Assembly: GCA_964019425.1 (NCBI GenBank)
Contig: OZ025796.1
Span: 1,240,001-1,304,000, forward strand
Source of the DNA: Flectonema sp. DT1601
Lineage: Eukaryota > Euglenozoa > Diplonemea > Diplonemida > Diplonemidae
DNA length: 64,000 nt
Reading direction: 5' to 3'
The position numbers and the translations under genes were made by a program. Positions 10,646 to 21,900 of the stretch are shown here, one piece after another (the stretch's first letter is position 1; each line of letters begins with the position of its first letter). Below the pieces are notes generated by a model that saw nothing but the letters and a program-made list of their open reading frames with translations, did not search any database and had not been told where the DNA came from.

Positions 10646-11456
10646 TCGAATAACTGACAACGGTTTAGAGATTACTCAACTCAGACCCGCGATCCCCAGA
10701 CACGGCACGACTTCAGATCTAATTCTACAATCCCCACATCTGTCAATACGATCTGAGACCTTATGTCAGTCCGTACTCCTATACTCAGCTCTTGCGAATG
10801 GGAAAGATTCTCCTCCAGACCGGAAATGGCTTTACAGAAGATTTTCTATATCGAACACTGGAAGAATTTTTGAGACTCAGAAATGAGTCTGTAAATAGAG
10901 AACTTACGGAGTTTCTAACCATTGGCACACGGTTTGACCCTGGCAGAGATTCCCTAGACTGTATCTTCCATCAACTATAACTGGGGTCCATTTCAAAGAG
11001 CAACCTTTCCCCTAACAGTGAACGAAAGGCGTCGACTCGTTCAGAGAAAGCGCTCACGATGACTACAACCAAGCCTCTCCGTCGCGTGGGGCAAGCGAGA
11101 TATCTGGCTGTGTTGATCGACGACCGTCTCTCCTTTATTCCACAATTGAACAAAATGGAAAGCATCCTAAAGCGTGGAATTGGTCTTCTAAAGATGATCT
11201 CATCCTTCAGGATTAAGAACTCTGAGACAACTGGTGAATGGGTTGTTCCCAATCGGTATCGACGACAGCTATCAGTCGAGTTAGATATTCTACCGTTTCA
11301 GCAACAACTAACAAAGTCCCTAGCACTTGTCTATAAACGTTTCCAGCGATACAACGAAACTATGTATTCCACTGTGTGTTATGAAACAGCAGAAAAATGT
11401 GTTTTTATAGTTTTTCTTTTTTATAATAAAACTCATATTCAAACCAACTAACATCT
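10646..11456 (+). mobile_element. LINE relic, third copy
   Basis: This is the third array-borne copy of the LINE piece, with the reverse transcriptase C-terminal frame at 11059-11451. It matches the other two. Confidence 0.7.
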
Positions 11457-11584
11457 TAAGGTTCCAACCAGAACTTATTTTATCCTATCACTTGTTTGTT
11501 GACCCCCGGATGTTAGGAGTGAATGCCTTTCTTTTACTTATCTCTAATTTTTATTCTCACTTTTCCATACTAAAATTAATAATA

Positions 11585-11992
11585 GTTCGATAACTCTCCT
11601 TTAGTTATATACAACATTATCAAAAAAATAAAATAAAGAAAAATTCTATCCCTACGGAATCTAAACGCCCCGCCCTTAGAGTCTTTGATTTTATATATTT
11701 TATTTTCTTTTTAATTTTATTTATTCATTTATTTGTTTTCTTTTCTCTTTAGTTATCCTCATATCACTTCCTGACAACAATCGGACAAGGTGGAAAGCTG
11801 ACAATAGGCATACTGTGTTCATTATGCCCCGTCAGCCGAAGCTATAATAAAACAATCCTAATAAGATTGGGTCTAATTACGTTGCTGTTGCCTCGTAGCT
11901 CTAGGGAGTTAACCCGATGCTCCCTAGTTTGCTGTATCAGCGATGCACAGTACGCAATGTATTGGACTTCCTTATCTATCTATCTATCAATC
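11585..11992 (+). mobile_element. 408-bp insertion, third copy
   Basis: This is the third array-borne copy, with TAATA flanks and TATC tail. It has a single visible substitution (ccgaagctat here against ccgaaactat in the first two copies). Confidence 0.65.
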
Positions 11993-12135
11993 TAATACTA
12001 ACTTGTCTGAAAAGTAAAAAAGATTCAAATGTAATTGATTTTATGATGAACTGTATCAAATATCTTCAGAAAAAAAAAAAAAAAAAAAAAAATACTCACA
12101 ATTATATTTCGAAGTAAAAAGAGACAACACAAAAA

Positions 12136-13308
12136 ATGACTGCAGTCATCATCTCAATTATTATGACGTGTGCGGTCAGTCCTCCAGAAGTACCTCCGCA
12201 GTTTACTTCGAACATCGAACAGATGGCAGGTTACACTTTTGGAAAATGGAGTACTGGTTCTCTTGTATATGATCGATCTCATAGTAGACTTAAACTTTAT
12301 TCATCAAACTTAATGGGAGTAGCACCAGTGCAGTGGGAAGGAACACCTTTAGCATGGTCGAATTGGACCCAATGGACTGTTTCTGATGGTACGTATTACA
12401 GTGAGGAGGGTCAATGTAGAAAGTTAATATCTGCTGATCAGTTTAGTGACATGTTTTCATGGGTTGGTGGTTCTAGTTTTTCAGGTACGACAACTATTCG
12501 AAATATCACAACTGATGTTTGGTCACTATTCTCTTCAACAAGTAGACTTCAATACTATGTCACGCCAGCTGGGATTCCAATTCGTTATGTTGCGAATGTG
12601 TCATCTGCTGAAAACCCGTCAGTGTGGCAGAGTACGATTATGGATTTCATGACGTACACGCCGGTAGCGAATCCTTCTGAATTTGCTGATTTTAATAAAA
12701 GTGAAGCATTGCATCCAACGCGATGCCCTCCACCTCAAGATCTGACTCCGATAGTACTCGACATGTACATCTTTCATCCGAGTCGTTATTACAACATATC
12801 TGGTCAGGATACTGCTGATGCTGTTGGTGATACTGCCTTTGTGTGTTTTGACGCTCTGTCTAACCACACTAAGAGTGACAATTATTCTGTTATATCATTG
12901 TACAGTGTGGAAGTATACCCTCAATTCGGTCAATATAAACAATGTAATTTCTACAATCCTTCTGTTTGTCTTGGTAATGAACCTATTCTTGTTGGGAGAG
13001 CGGGAAGTTGGGCGTTCGGTGAGTTTGGAGGTCAGTGTACATCAAATAATCTGACTGGTAGTTGGTATTCTCTTCCTCCTGCTGGTTTATGTGTTAATGA
13101 CAGTAGGCCAACCTCTCCAGATGTATGCACCTGGAGGATAATTAAAAAAGTAAAAACGATTGACTCAAAATGTCTTACGCAACGAGGAATGCTTTCAGCT
13201 TGTTCTGAAGATGTCAGACTTCCGTATCCAAAAGCGACAAAAATTTTTGTAACCGCATTTAATGAAGATGATCCTTCTAAGGGAGGATGTCCTCCATATT
13301 CTAACTGA
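12136..13308 (+). CDS. Secreted glycoprotein, array copy E (mosaic)
   Basis: This encodes 390 aa. The 5' half follows copies C/D (IEQMAGYTFGKWST, silent markers acaactatt and tatgtcacgcc, AENPSVWQST). From about 12660 on it follows copy A (tacacgccgg, gtactcgac, FHPSRYYN, FVTAF, SN-stop). It has unique residues too (YYSEEGQC, LISADQFSDM, VCLGNEP), and only one of the two cysteines of the YYC....QC pair. The pattern fits gene conversion between array members. The downstream spacer lacks both the LINE relic and the 408-bp insertion, so E is the array's right edge. The function is unknown. Confidence 0.85.
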   Translation: MTAVIISIIMTCAVSPPEVPPQFTSNIEQMAGYTFGKWSTGSLVYDRSHSRLKLYSSNLMGVAPVQWEGTPLAWSNWTQWTVSDGTYYSEEGQCRKLISADQFSDMFSWVGGSSFSGTTTIRNITTDVWSLFSSTSRLQYYVTPAGIPIRYVANVSSAENPSVWQSTIMDFMTYTPVANPSEFADFNKSEALHPTRCPPPQDLTPIVLDMYIFHPSRYYNISGQDTADAVGDTAFVCFDALSNHTKSDNYSVISLYSVEVYPQFGQYKQCNFYNPSVCLGNEPILVGRAGSWAFGEFGGQCTSNNLTGSWYSLPPAGLCVNDSRPTSPDVCTWRIIKKVKTIDSKCLTQRGMLSACSEDVRLPYPKATKIFVTAFNEDDPSKGGCPPYSN

Positions 13309-14971
13309 AGGAACTCTTTAACTTATTAACTTCTCTCTTTTCGGTTCTTTCTGTTGATCAGTTGGACGATTCAAATTTCGATGTTCTCGTTATCGTCTTC
13401 TGATTTCCGGAGGGTTCTCCAAAGTTTATCCTTCGCGGGAGTCTTTGTGGCAAAACAAACCCTTGCGTAGTTGTTATTGTTCGATTTTTACGTACTTTGT
13501 AGTTTCCGATTGCATACGCACAAAAACAAAATGTGAGAATTATTTTTAGTGAGGTGCTGATCCTCGTCATCATGTTAGACTCCCTAGCTTTTTTATTGTT
13601 TTTACTACTTTCGTTATCGTAGCATTCTATGCTCGTACTGTGACCAGTTGGATGTAATCTTCTGGTGTAAAAATGATATTGTTGTTTTGCCAATATCAAT
13701 TTACGAGTTGATTTAAAATTTTTTTTTTTCCCTTCCTCCCTCCTTTCTTCCATTGTTTAGCCTACGATAGAGCTATCGTTACAAAGAATTTTCTTTTCAG
13801 TCAAGTACTTGACGAACTGAGAGCTGACTTAGTGGTCGCTCATCAGATCCCATAAGGGTGTCGGACGGCAGGACGGTTGCTTGATATTAATTTTATATTA
13901 GATTTATATGAGTGAGGTCGTTGTGTAGTCCCCTTCTGTGACTCTACTTCAGGTTAGTCTTGTAAGCCTATCCTTCCGATTCAGTTCTCGTCTTTCCGTC
14001 GATCGTCCCATCCAGGTGTTGATATACATGGTGAGGCTCTCGAAACCCAGCCCAGTATCAAACACCAGACTTCACGTCGAGGATTGGGTCCGAAAATTGC
14101 GTTCTGTTCTGTTGGCGAGCTCTGTCCAAAGTGAGTGACGACATGCGAAAAGAATTGGAGGAATCGTTTGTTTGTTGGGTTCTGTTCGTAGCATTGTCAC
14201 TGTGACGGCGGCCTTATTGAGAATCATCCCTGGTTATTACGTGTGTTGAAAGCCACAGACGTTATAGCGTCAGAATAATACTCGCGTGGTTGGTTGCTCT
14301 CTTCGGAAGGTAGCTTCAGACCCGTCAATTCGCGGAGCCTCATATCAACACACATTACTTAGTTGAACGTGTCCTCTGTACTAACGCTATACTAAGTGTG
14401 ACTGTGACTGATATACGTAATGGTTGGGTTCTTAAGTACTCAGAACTGGTTGCTTGCTAATGTGATGGAATTGACCCGACTTTCGAGTAATTTTCCTTTC
14501 CGGCTTAGTATATTGCATGCGTTGTGGGTGCCTTTTGAGATTTCCCCTTTATTTTGGAAAAAAAAAAAAAAAAAAGGAATAAAAACCCTTTAAAGGGGTA
14601 CGAATATTAAAGTTGTCAAATATGCTAAACTTTGTCCTACGATTTATTTTAAAATTTTGATTGACTGATTACCACTAATAGACAATAGTACTAACTTTAC
14701 TGTTTACTTTAGTACGTAACTTTTTAGCTACCATTCTAAAAATAAAGCTTATTAATGTCTCATTCCCTTTCTTCCATATTCTAACCTAGTAGGATGGAGA
14801 TATCCTGGTAGTATTTTGATCGATACCAAAAAAATGAATTTCAACTCATCAAAAAAAAAAAAAAAATATTGATACAAAAAAAAGTTGAAGTCAGAAAATG
14901 TCATTTTCTTATTTACAAAATTACTTTGAAAAAAAAAAATAGCAACACAAAAAAAAAAAAAAAAAAAAAAG
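13309..14971. other. Spacer between the array and the AMPK gamma gene
   Basis: The first part (to about 13630) resembles the 3' flanks of both array types. It has gattcaaatttcgatgttct as after copies B-D, and a gagggttct...agttgttattgtt block as after copy A, so it may keep an older spacer state. The rest shows no convincing coding region. A-runs lie near 14560, 14851 and 14951-14970, the last touching the AMPK gamma start. The frame at 13938-14138 is open but has no recognisable family. Confidence 0.5.
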
Positions 14972-16208
14972 ATGTCCGGAAGCCATGACACTTCAGCACC
15001 AATTGCGATTGGTGGAAAAGGAGCCAGTGGTCGGGGGGAGATGGCAGCAACTTCTGGAGCGTTTTCTCTAGACGGCAGATCATACCTTAGAAGTTATGAA
15101 GAACAAGTGTCAATAAATTATGATTCTATAGAATTAGTTTATGACAAACCAGAAAAAAAAGAAAAAAGAGAAATGACAGACGGGAACTTAGAAGACATAA
15201 AGAAACAATTATCTGAAGGTATCATGGGATACTTCAGAACAAAGACTAGTTACGACTCGATCAACACGTCAACACAAGTAGTTGTTATTGACGTTCATCT
15301 ACCTCTACGAACTGCTTTTATAAGTGCTCTTGAAAACAAAGTTTCATTCGGAGTATTGTGGAACTCTTCAACAGAAGAATATGTTGGGATTATGACCGTG
15401 ACTGATTATATAAATATTTTATTAAGAACAAGAACCTCATCAGAATCAATCGTCGATCTCCAAAACGACAACATTGACAGATGGATGGAATACAGTTGGG
15501 TTAAAGAACGTCGTAAGGAATTCACTTCCGTTAGAATGGACTACGAAGTCTATGATGCGCTTCTTTTATTGCAACGAAACAAAATTAGTCATGTTCCTAT
15601 CATGAGTCATGCAGCAGAGGTAGTCTCTGTGTTGACATATCCAGGCATTCTATCACTCGCTTTGAATAGATTGGCGGAAGTTTCTGATCAAGAATGGTTG
15701 CATTTGTTGGATTATTCTGTGAAAGATTTAAAGATTGGATCTTACAACGATGACATGACTACAGTTAGACTTGAGACTCCTGTTTATGAGATTTTGGAAT
15801 TGTTGATTTCAGAAGGTATTCATTGCCTTCCTATTGTTGATCATCAACGAAGGTGCCTCGACGTCTTCACTCGATCAGATGTAATGCACATTGAGCAGAG
15901 TGGTACCTATGATATAGAAATCAGTCTCGCTTCAGCTATTCAAAACCGACCTCGTCATCCAGTCTTTTGCTTCTCACCAGATGACACATTGTCTCAGGTT
16001 ATGAAACATATTAATAAATGTGGAGTATGTATTTTGTGTATTTTATTTTATTTCAACTTATTAAAACAACAACAACAAACATCAACATCAACATCAGGTT
16101 AACACACTCGTTGCAGTTGATAGTGAAGATAGAGTGTCGGGCTCCCTTTCAGTTCTTGACATCTTTAGTTGGTTGTTGTCGGCTGGTGAGGGAGATTCGA
16201 AGACGTAG
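14972..16208 (+). CDS. AMP-activated protein kinase gamma subunit (four CBS domains)
   Basis: There are two exons, 14972-16024 and 16098-16208, with a 73-nt intron at 16025-16097 (gtatgt...tcag, phase 0), giving 387 aa. Four CBS repeats are visible at about residues 102-153, 183-233, 262-310 and 329-384. The opening GYFRTKTSYDSINTSTQVVV and LWNSSTEEYVGIMTVTDYIN are diagnostic of the gamma/SNF4 family, which binds AMP, ADP and ATP and controls the AMPK/SNF1 kinase. Removing the intron restores the fourth CBS repeat (KCG-VNTLVAVDSEDRVSGSLS), which supports the splice call. About 80 residues before the first CBS are unconserved and low in complexity. The start codon follows an A-run of about 20 directly. 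The partner alpha and beta subunits are not in the window. Confidence 0.93.
16025..16097 (+). other. Intron in AMPK gamma gene
   Basis: It begins gtatgt and ends tcag. The 5' half is T-rich and the 3' half is A/C-rich with no pyrimidine tract before the acceptor. Its removal joins the fourth CBS domain in frame. Confidence 0.9.
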
Positions 16209-16898
16209 ATAACTAATTTCCCTACGTGGTCACTCATTTAGACCTTCACGGTAAATTACAGTGGAGGAGTTCTCTGTTTGTTGAAGTTCACTCGTTAGAA
16301 TAACTATTCTTGGGATTGGTTGCAGACTTGCGTAGTCTTTTTGTTGACTATTGACGCTTTTGGGTGAGTTTTTTTTTTCTTTTATTTTTCTGTATTATAT
16401 TTTCAAAAAGGAAAGTTTTTTTTTTTTTTTTTTCATTCCTTACTGGTTATCCTTTGCGGGGTCTTTCCCCTTTTTACCTTTTTTTTTTCTTATCTGTGAG
16501 ACCAACCAATTTAAGAGAAGAACGAACGGACGAGTTTCTTTGTATTGCAGATGGTTATCGACCGTGTTTTTGTATTGCAGCCGAATACGTTAACTTCAAC
16601 TTCGCTGTTTTTGATCCAGTCCAGCTATGTTGTTTTGAGGCTTTTAGGTTATACCGATGCCACAATCATCTATGATGGCACTTTATAAGTTTAAAACTAA
16701 ATGCAAAGGGGTGGTTTTACGTGTGCATGTTAACGTTCGTTTTCTTTTTTTTTGGGGGAGTGGTTTGTATGACTAAGCGTGTCTCTGACATTGCAGGAAA
16801 AAAATAAATAAATAAACTAACAAACAAACATGATAAGGACTCCCGCAACTCACTGTGGCTGTACGATAATATTTCAAGAGGAGGAAAGTTTCTCGTGT

Positions 16899-16935
<37 letters not shown>

Positions 16936-17101
16936 AAACAAAAAAAAACGCTGTTACGATCATCAATGCTTTTGTTAGCATTGATTCTCTTATGGTTAGG
17001 AAATACTGATCCGCTGTGTGTCTGTCAACACTTCGTGTTGTCATCTGATTGTGTGACGTTATAATATTATCTATAACAGGTACTCATAACAACAAAAAAA
17101 T
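16209..17101. other. Spacer AMPK gamma to REI1-like gene
   Basis: I see no gene. It has T-runs near 16369, 16416 and 16742, and an A-run of about 34 near 16900-16933. At its right end is tataacag (CAG ending 17079), 22 nt before the next start codon, a candidate splice acceptor for the 5' leader. Confidence 0.6.
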
Positions 17102-18288
17102 ATGAGCACTTTCAATTGCAACACGTGCGGAGTATCCTTTGAAGGAAGAGATGCAATGAAATCTCACTATGAAGGAGATCTTCACAGAGAGAATGTAAAG
17201 CGTAGAGTTAACGGTCTGGTTCCCCTATCACAAGCGGTGTTAGGAGCAAGAACACACAAGACCACAACTAGCATGGCTACTACTGGATACAAGTGTAAGA
17301 TTTGTGATAAGAGATTCTCAACTCCACAGACTTTAGGATCTCACATTCAATCAAAACAACACAGAGAGAAGAAAGCTAAACTACAGGAAGCTGAACTTCG
17401 TAAGAAGGTCCTCGCTGAGCTCGAAGCAGAGGAAGATGAAGAAAGTGAATCCTTGGAGTCTTCTGCCTCCCTAGACTCACTCTTAGACTGCGAACCGTGG
17501 GAAGCAACAGCAGAAAAGGTTGGAGATGAAGACAAGTTAACAGCAACTGACTGTTTGTTCTGCTGTATTCGTGCTCCTGATGCTGAATCTAACTTGTGCC
17601 ACATGGCGAAAACCCACAACTTTACCCTCCCACTCGCCGGTAACGTCAGTGATGTTAATGGTCTATTAGAGTATTGCGCATTGAAGTTAAATGCGTGTGT
17701 TTGTCTTGTGTGTGGATTGGAAAAAAAGCAATACGATACTCGTAGAGCTTGCCAAGACCACATGCAAGCCGCAGGTCACAATATGATTAAATTGAATGAC
17801 GAAGATGAATACCAAGAATTTTATGACAACTCGGTTTCATTTAAGAAGAAGGCACCAATCGGAGAGGCTGCTACTAGAGATGGGGTTCTTACCCTTAAGT
17901 CTGGTGCGCATATACACTCAAACTTTGAGTATAAGAGTCACCAGGCACCGATTCAATTAAGACCTGACCTCACAGCTGAGGAAGCCAAGGAACAAAAACT
18001 TCTTACAATGCAAACAAAGGGTCACCACACAGCTGTAGCAATGAACAGATACAGAAATCTCCTTGATGCTCGTGAAAAACTTGGAAAGAAGGAAGAGAGA
18101 ATTGAACGTCAGCACACAAGACAACAACAAAAGCAGAGAATGCGTCTCGGTGTGCATCTGAACTGTCTGCATGGAAAGGTTTGTCTATTTTCTTTATTAT
18201 TGTTATTATTCTTTTCTTTTTGTCTATACGCTCACTAAAATACCTCAAACAGGGATACCAAGGAGATTATGTTGGTAAGACATTATAG
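17102..18288 (+). CDS. REI1: REI1/ZNF622-like cytoplasmic 60S biogenesis factor
   Basis: There are two exons, 17102-18178 and 18253-18288, with a 74-nt intron (gtttgt...acag, phase 0), giving 370 aa. It has four C2H2-type fingers: FNCNTCGVSFEGRDAMKSHY (residues 4-23), YKCKICDKRFSTPQTLGSHI (about 63), CLFC...H..TH (about 150) and CLVCG...CQDHMQAAGH (about 200). The linker LVPLSQAV and the EYQEFYDNS block after finger 4 are typical of the family. REI1/ZNF622 proteins act late in 60S subunit maturation, replacing the export factor Arx1. An acidic stretch (EAEEDEESESLESSASL) lies between fingers 2 and 3, as in homologues. The last exon codes only 11 residues (GYQGDYVGKTL), so its splice call is weaker than the rest. 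Confidence 0.88.
18179..18252 (+). other. Intron in REI1-like gene
   Basis: It begins gtttgt and is T-rich for its first 40 bases. It ends cactaaaatacctcaaacag, which contains ACTAAAATAC, a possible branch site shared with two other introns in the window. Without splicing the frame runs into T-rich low-complexity sequence. Confidence 0.75.
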
Positions 18289-18962
18289 TCTGGTTGTCGC
18301 TATCTCTTCAGATGTTAGTCATCTTATATTTTTGTCACATTACGTTATCGGTAAGTTTATGGTTTCGCCTTCCTCTCCCCTTTGTTACATGATCTCTGTA
18401 CGTGGCAAGAACGAAAAAAAAAAAAAAAAAAACGGTAGCCTAGGAACAGAACTGCTTTCACTAACAAAAGCAACAGTTCAAGCTGCCCGTGAAATTCTCT
18501 TTTTGTTGATCGCTGAGAGTTTTAGTTTTTTTTTTTTTTTTTTTGTTTGCCAAAGAAACAAAAAAAAAAAAAAAAAAAAAAATACGTACGCTGGTTTAAC
18601 TTGAGCAACCTGACACCAGCAGAAGATTAAAAAAAAAGAAGAAAAAAAAAAAAATATAACAAAGTAAGCCATAAAAAGAAAATCATCTTCCTCTTACAAA
18701 CAAAAAAAAAAAAATATTAAAAAAAAAAAAAACAAGATCCCAAAAAAAGAGAGCTCAGAAGTTATCTATCCCCACTGTAAGCTGCTCCGCGTCAGTAATC
18801 ATATTATTAGTCTGTTGGTGTTTATGTTATGTTTTGGATATCGTCGTTAAGAATCTTTTCACAGCAACCATTATTATTAACAACTGAGAGAACTGATTAT
18901 TATTATCTATTTAGTGTGTTGGTTAATACGTTCTTCCTTTAACAGGCATTTTTAAATAAAAG
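18289..18962. other. Spacer with long A/T hairpin
   Basis: No gene. It contains a perfect inverted repeat made of a T-run plus GTTT (18526-18548), a 7-nt loop, and AAAC plus an A-run (18556-18578). More A-runs follow to 18735. The CAG ending at 18945 lies 17 nt before the next start codon and is a candidate leader splice acceptor. Confidence 0.6.
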
Positions 18963-21900
18963 ATGCTTCGCCGTATTATGATAATGTTGTTGGTGTTGGC
19001 CGCTGTAGAAGGAGCGGAGAATGTGACAGAGTCGGAGTCGCTGTGGACAACTCCTTCAACAGGAGAGGTGTTTTTGGGAGCAGCAGCATTTGGAATCTGT
19101 AGTGGATTGACCTTATACACTCCTTTAGGAATTCCTGTCGTCACTTGGATGGCTGAACACGGTATGCTTGGACTTGTTTGGGAACCTGCTGCAACATTCG
19201 TCGCAACTCACACCGCGCAAGCCGCAGTTGCAGTTGGAACGTCAATGGTTCCTGCCACAGTAGTAGCCAAGCGTGTTCTATCATCGATATTCACACCCAG
19301 TTCGAATCCGGTTGAAACCACAAAACCCGTCGTTCACAAACCTAAACCTAACAAAGCTATACCAACACGGGAGGAAGTGAAGCAACCGACAAAATCTACT
19401 ACTCCGTCAGAAACCAAAACTGATGACAAAAAGCGAGTGACTCCACCACAAGAAGTACCAAAAGAGAAGATAAAGCCATCAGTTAAAGAACAGCCAGTGA
19501 AGAAACTTATTAATATCGGAGTCGAGGGTGTTAATCAGCCATTGAACTTGACGTCAATCACATATGTTCCAAAACCACAACCAAAGCCAGCAGCTGTTGA
19601 GGAACCTCCTCAAGTTTCCGAGCCGATTAAGAAGGTGTCTGGAAGACCAAAAAAGCAACCTTTTCAAAATGATGACTGGACTCAATTTATTTTAATAGGA
19701 GTTTCGTTCATTGTTGTGGTGTTGTGGATGGAGGGTGTTCTAACGAGGAAGACACCTCCGGTTGTGACACGATCACCGCCGACACCGGTACCGTCACCAA
19801 AACCAGTAAAGCAGTCATCACCAGATACTGTTTATGTTGATGACATTATGAAGGTTTGTCAGACATTAGGTGTTCCAGGGCATCCTTGGGGGACTCCTTC
19901 ACCAGCTCAAGAGAGCCCAGTAATGTTCAACGATCCTATTCACAATGCTTTGTCGCAATCGGTTGTCGCGAAGTTGGAATCAAAAATTGAAAGTACTGAC
20001 GGGAAAATAAACGAACTCCTCAACCTTCTAAAGGGACCTTATTCTGAGAATACCCAAACCAACCAGCTTGAAACACGACTACAAGAAACAGAAGGTAAGA
20101 TCTCCAGAGTTCTGGACATTATTTCTGCCAAGTCGAGAGAGAGAACAAGCGCTGCTGACACCGTTCAGAAATTAGAAAAGAAAATGGAACAGCAAGGCAG
20201 TCAAATGGAAGAGCTTCTGAGCTTAGTTAAAACAACTCAAATCGATGAGTCAACAAAGTCTATTCCAGCAGACAATACTATCCTTGATCAAATATTATCA
20301 AAAGTATCCACAACAGAGACACGCATGACTGATTCTTTAGAACAACAAAACAAGATTATAAAAATCATAGCTACCAGTGAAGATCCTGCTAAGGAGAGAA
20401 CAAACCTTATACTTGAAAAAATCTCTGAGACAGCAGCGCAACAAACGGATATTTGCAACACCCTCTCAAGCAATGAAGGTGAGGTAGAGAAGCTGTTGCA
20501 GTTTGTCAGACAAACAGCAAATGAATCGATTGAGAATAATAAATCTGAAATCATATTATCAAAAATTGCTAATCAGCAGTTAGAACTACTTCAAGCTGTT
20601 CAGCAGAACACCACCAAACCTTTACTTGATGATAGAATCGACGTGTTGCTATCTCAACAGGCAGAGATCTTTCAGGTAATTCAACAACAAAAAGATCAAC
20701 CTGCCAATGATGATAAAATGGACTTCTTGTTGTCAAAAGTTTCAACGTGTTGTAATCAACAAGAACAACTTGTTAATGCCAGTCGTCAGCATAATGAATT
20801 GATATTATCAAAAATAGACAGGTCTTGTGAAAATCAAGAAACAGTTTTACAAATAACCAAACAACAAAAAGAGAATATTGATACCAAAAACAACACAACT
20901 ACTTCACTAATAACCAACTTAGCCGAAACAAACACCAAAGCTCTATCAAAGTTGGACAATCAGTTGCAAAAGAATCAATCACAGACCAATAAAGTCTTAC
21001 TTGATATAACTAATACGGTACGAAAGCCTGTCCACAATGACAATACAGAAATAAATAAAATAATTAAAGATCATCACAGCGAGATAAATAAATTAGTGAC
21101 AGCAATACCTGTTTCGAATAGCAATGAGTCTGTTCTTGAGAAAATTCAGTCTGATGTTGCAATCATTTCTAGAGATCATCGTGTTTCAGATTCAGTAGAA
21201 AAACTGCAAAAATACGTCCAAGAAATACCAGGTTTGATCACAACTAATTGTGCTTCTAAGAGTGACTTAGTTGAAATTAGCTCAAATCAAAAAAAGAATT
21301 CCCAAAACATTCAAAACAATCTAACAGAATTAACACAACGCGTTCAATCAATCAGTAATAATATTACTCAACAACGCGATGCTGTCATTTCGATTCGGGA
21401 CTCCAGTCATGTTGTTAATTCGTTAGTTAAGGAATCAGCTTCTAGTACTGCGTCGCTATCATCTACGATGGGAAGTATCTTACAATTAATCACAAGTATA
21501 AGTGATGGATCTCTTGCTGTTATTGAAAATGAGCTGTCGGAGATGTCAGCAGTAATTCAGAATCAGAATGAGGAAACGAGTTCCCAATTTAAACAAGTCT
21601 TTGAGCTCTGTCGTACTCAAGAAGAACACCACTCACCAGCAGTGTCACCAATTATGGAAACTACCTCTTCATCAAATGACATCTACGGCAGTGATCCTAA
21701 ATTTGTTGATATTATAAAGTCACTTGCGAATCACCTCTCTGATAAAATAAACTCATCTAAGTCTGACATCATTCTTAAATTAAACGATATCACACTTCCA
21801 ACACTCGAAACAAAACCAATCATCACATCCAATTCAGACTTAGAAGACGTCAAAAATTCAATTTCAATGGGAATCAGTGGAGTAGTTAAATTCTTAGACG

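Larger units (their letters stand above)
2678..12135 (+). repeat. Three tandem 3153-bp units of the array
   Basis: Start codons of copies B, C and D are exactly 3153 bp apart (2678, 5831, 8984), and copy E follows 3152 bp later. Each unit holds one glycoprotein gene, a T-run of about 30, a spacer segment, a LINE relic and a 408-bp insertion with TAATA flanks. Units C and D look identical across most of their length apart from homopolymer length, which points to very recent duplication or strong homogenisation. Confidence 0.9.

Noticed and set aside
13938-14138. A 66-codon frame after the array as a gene
   Set aside because: It is short, has no family resemblance, and no supporting leader pattern.
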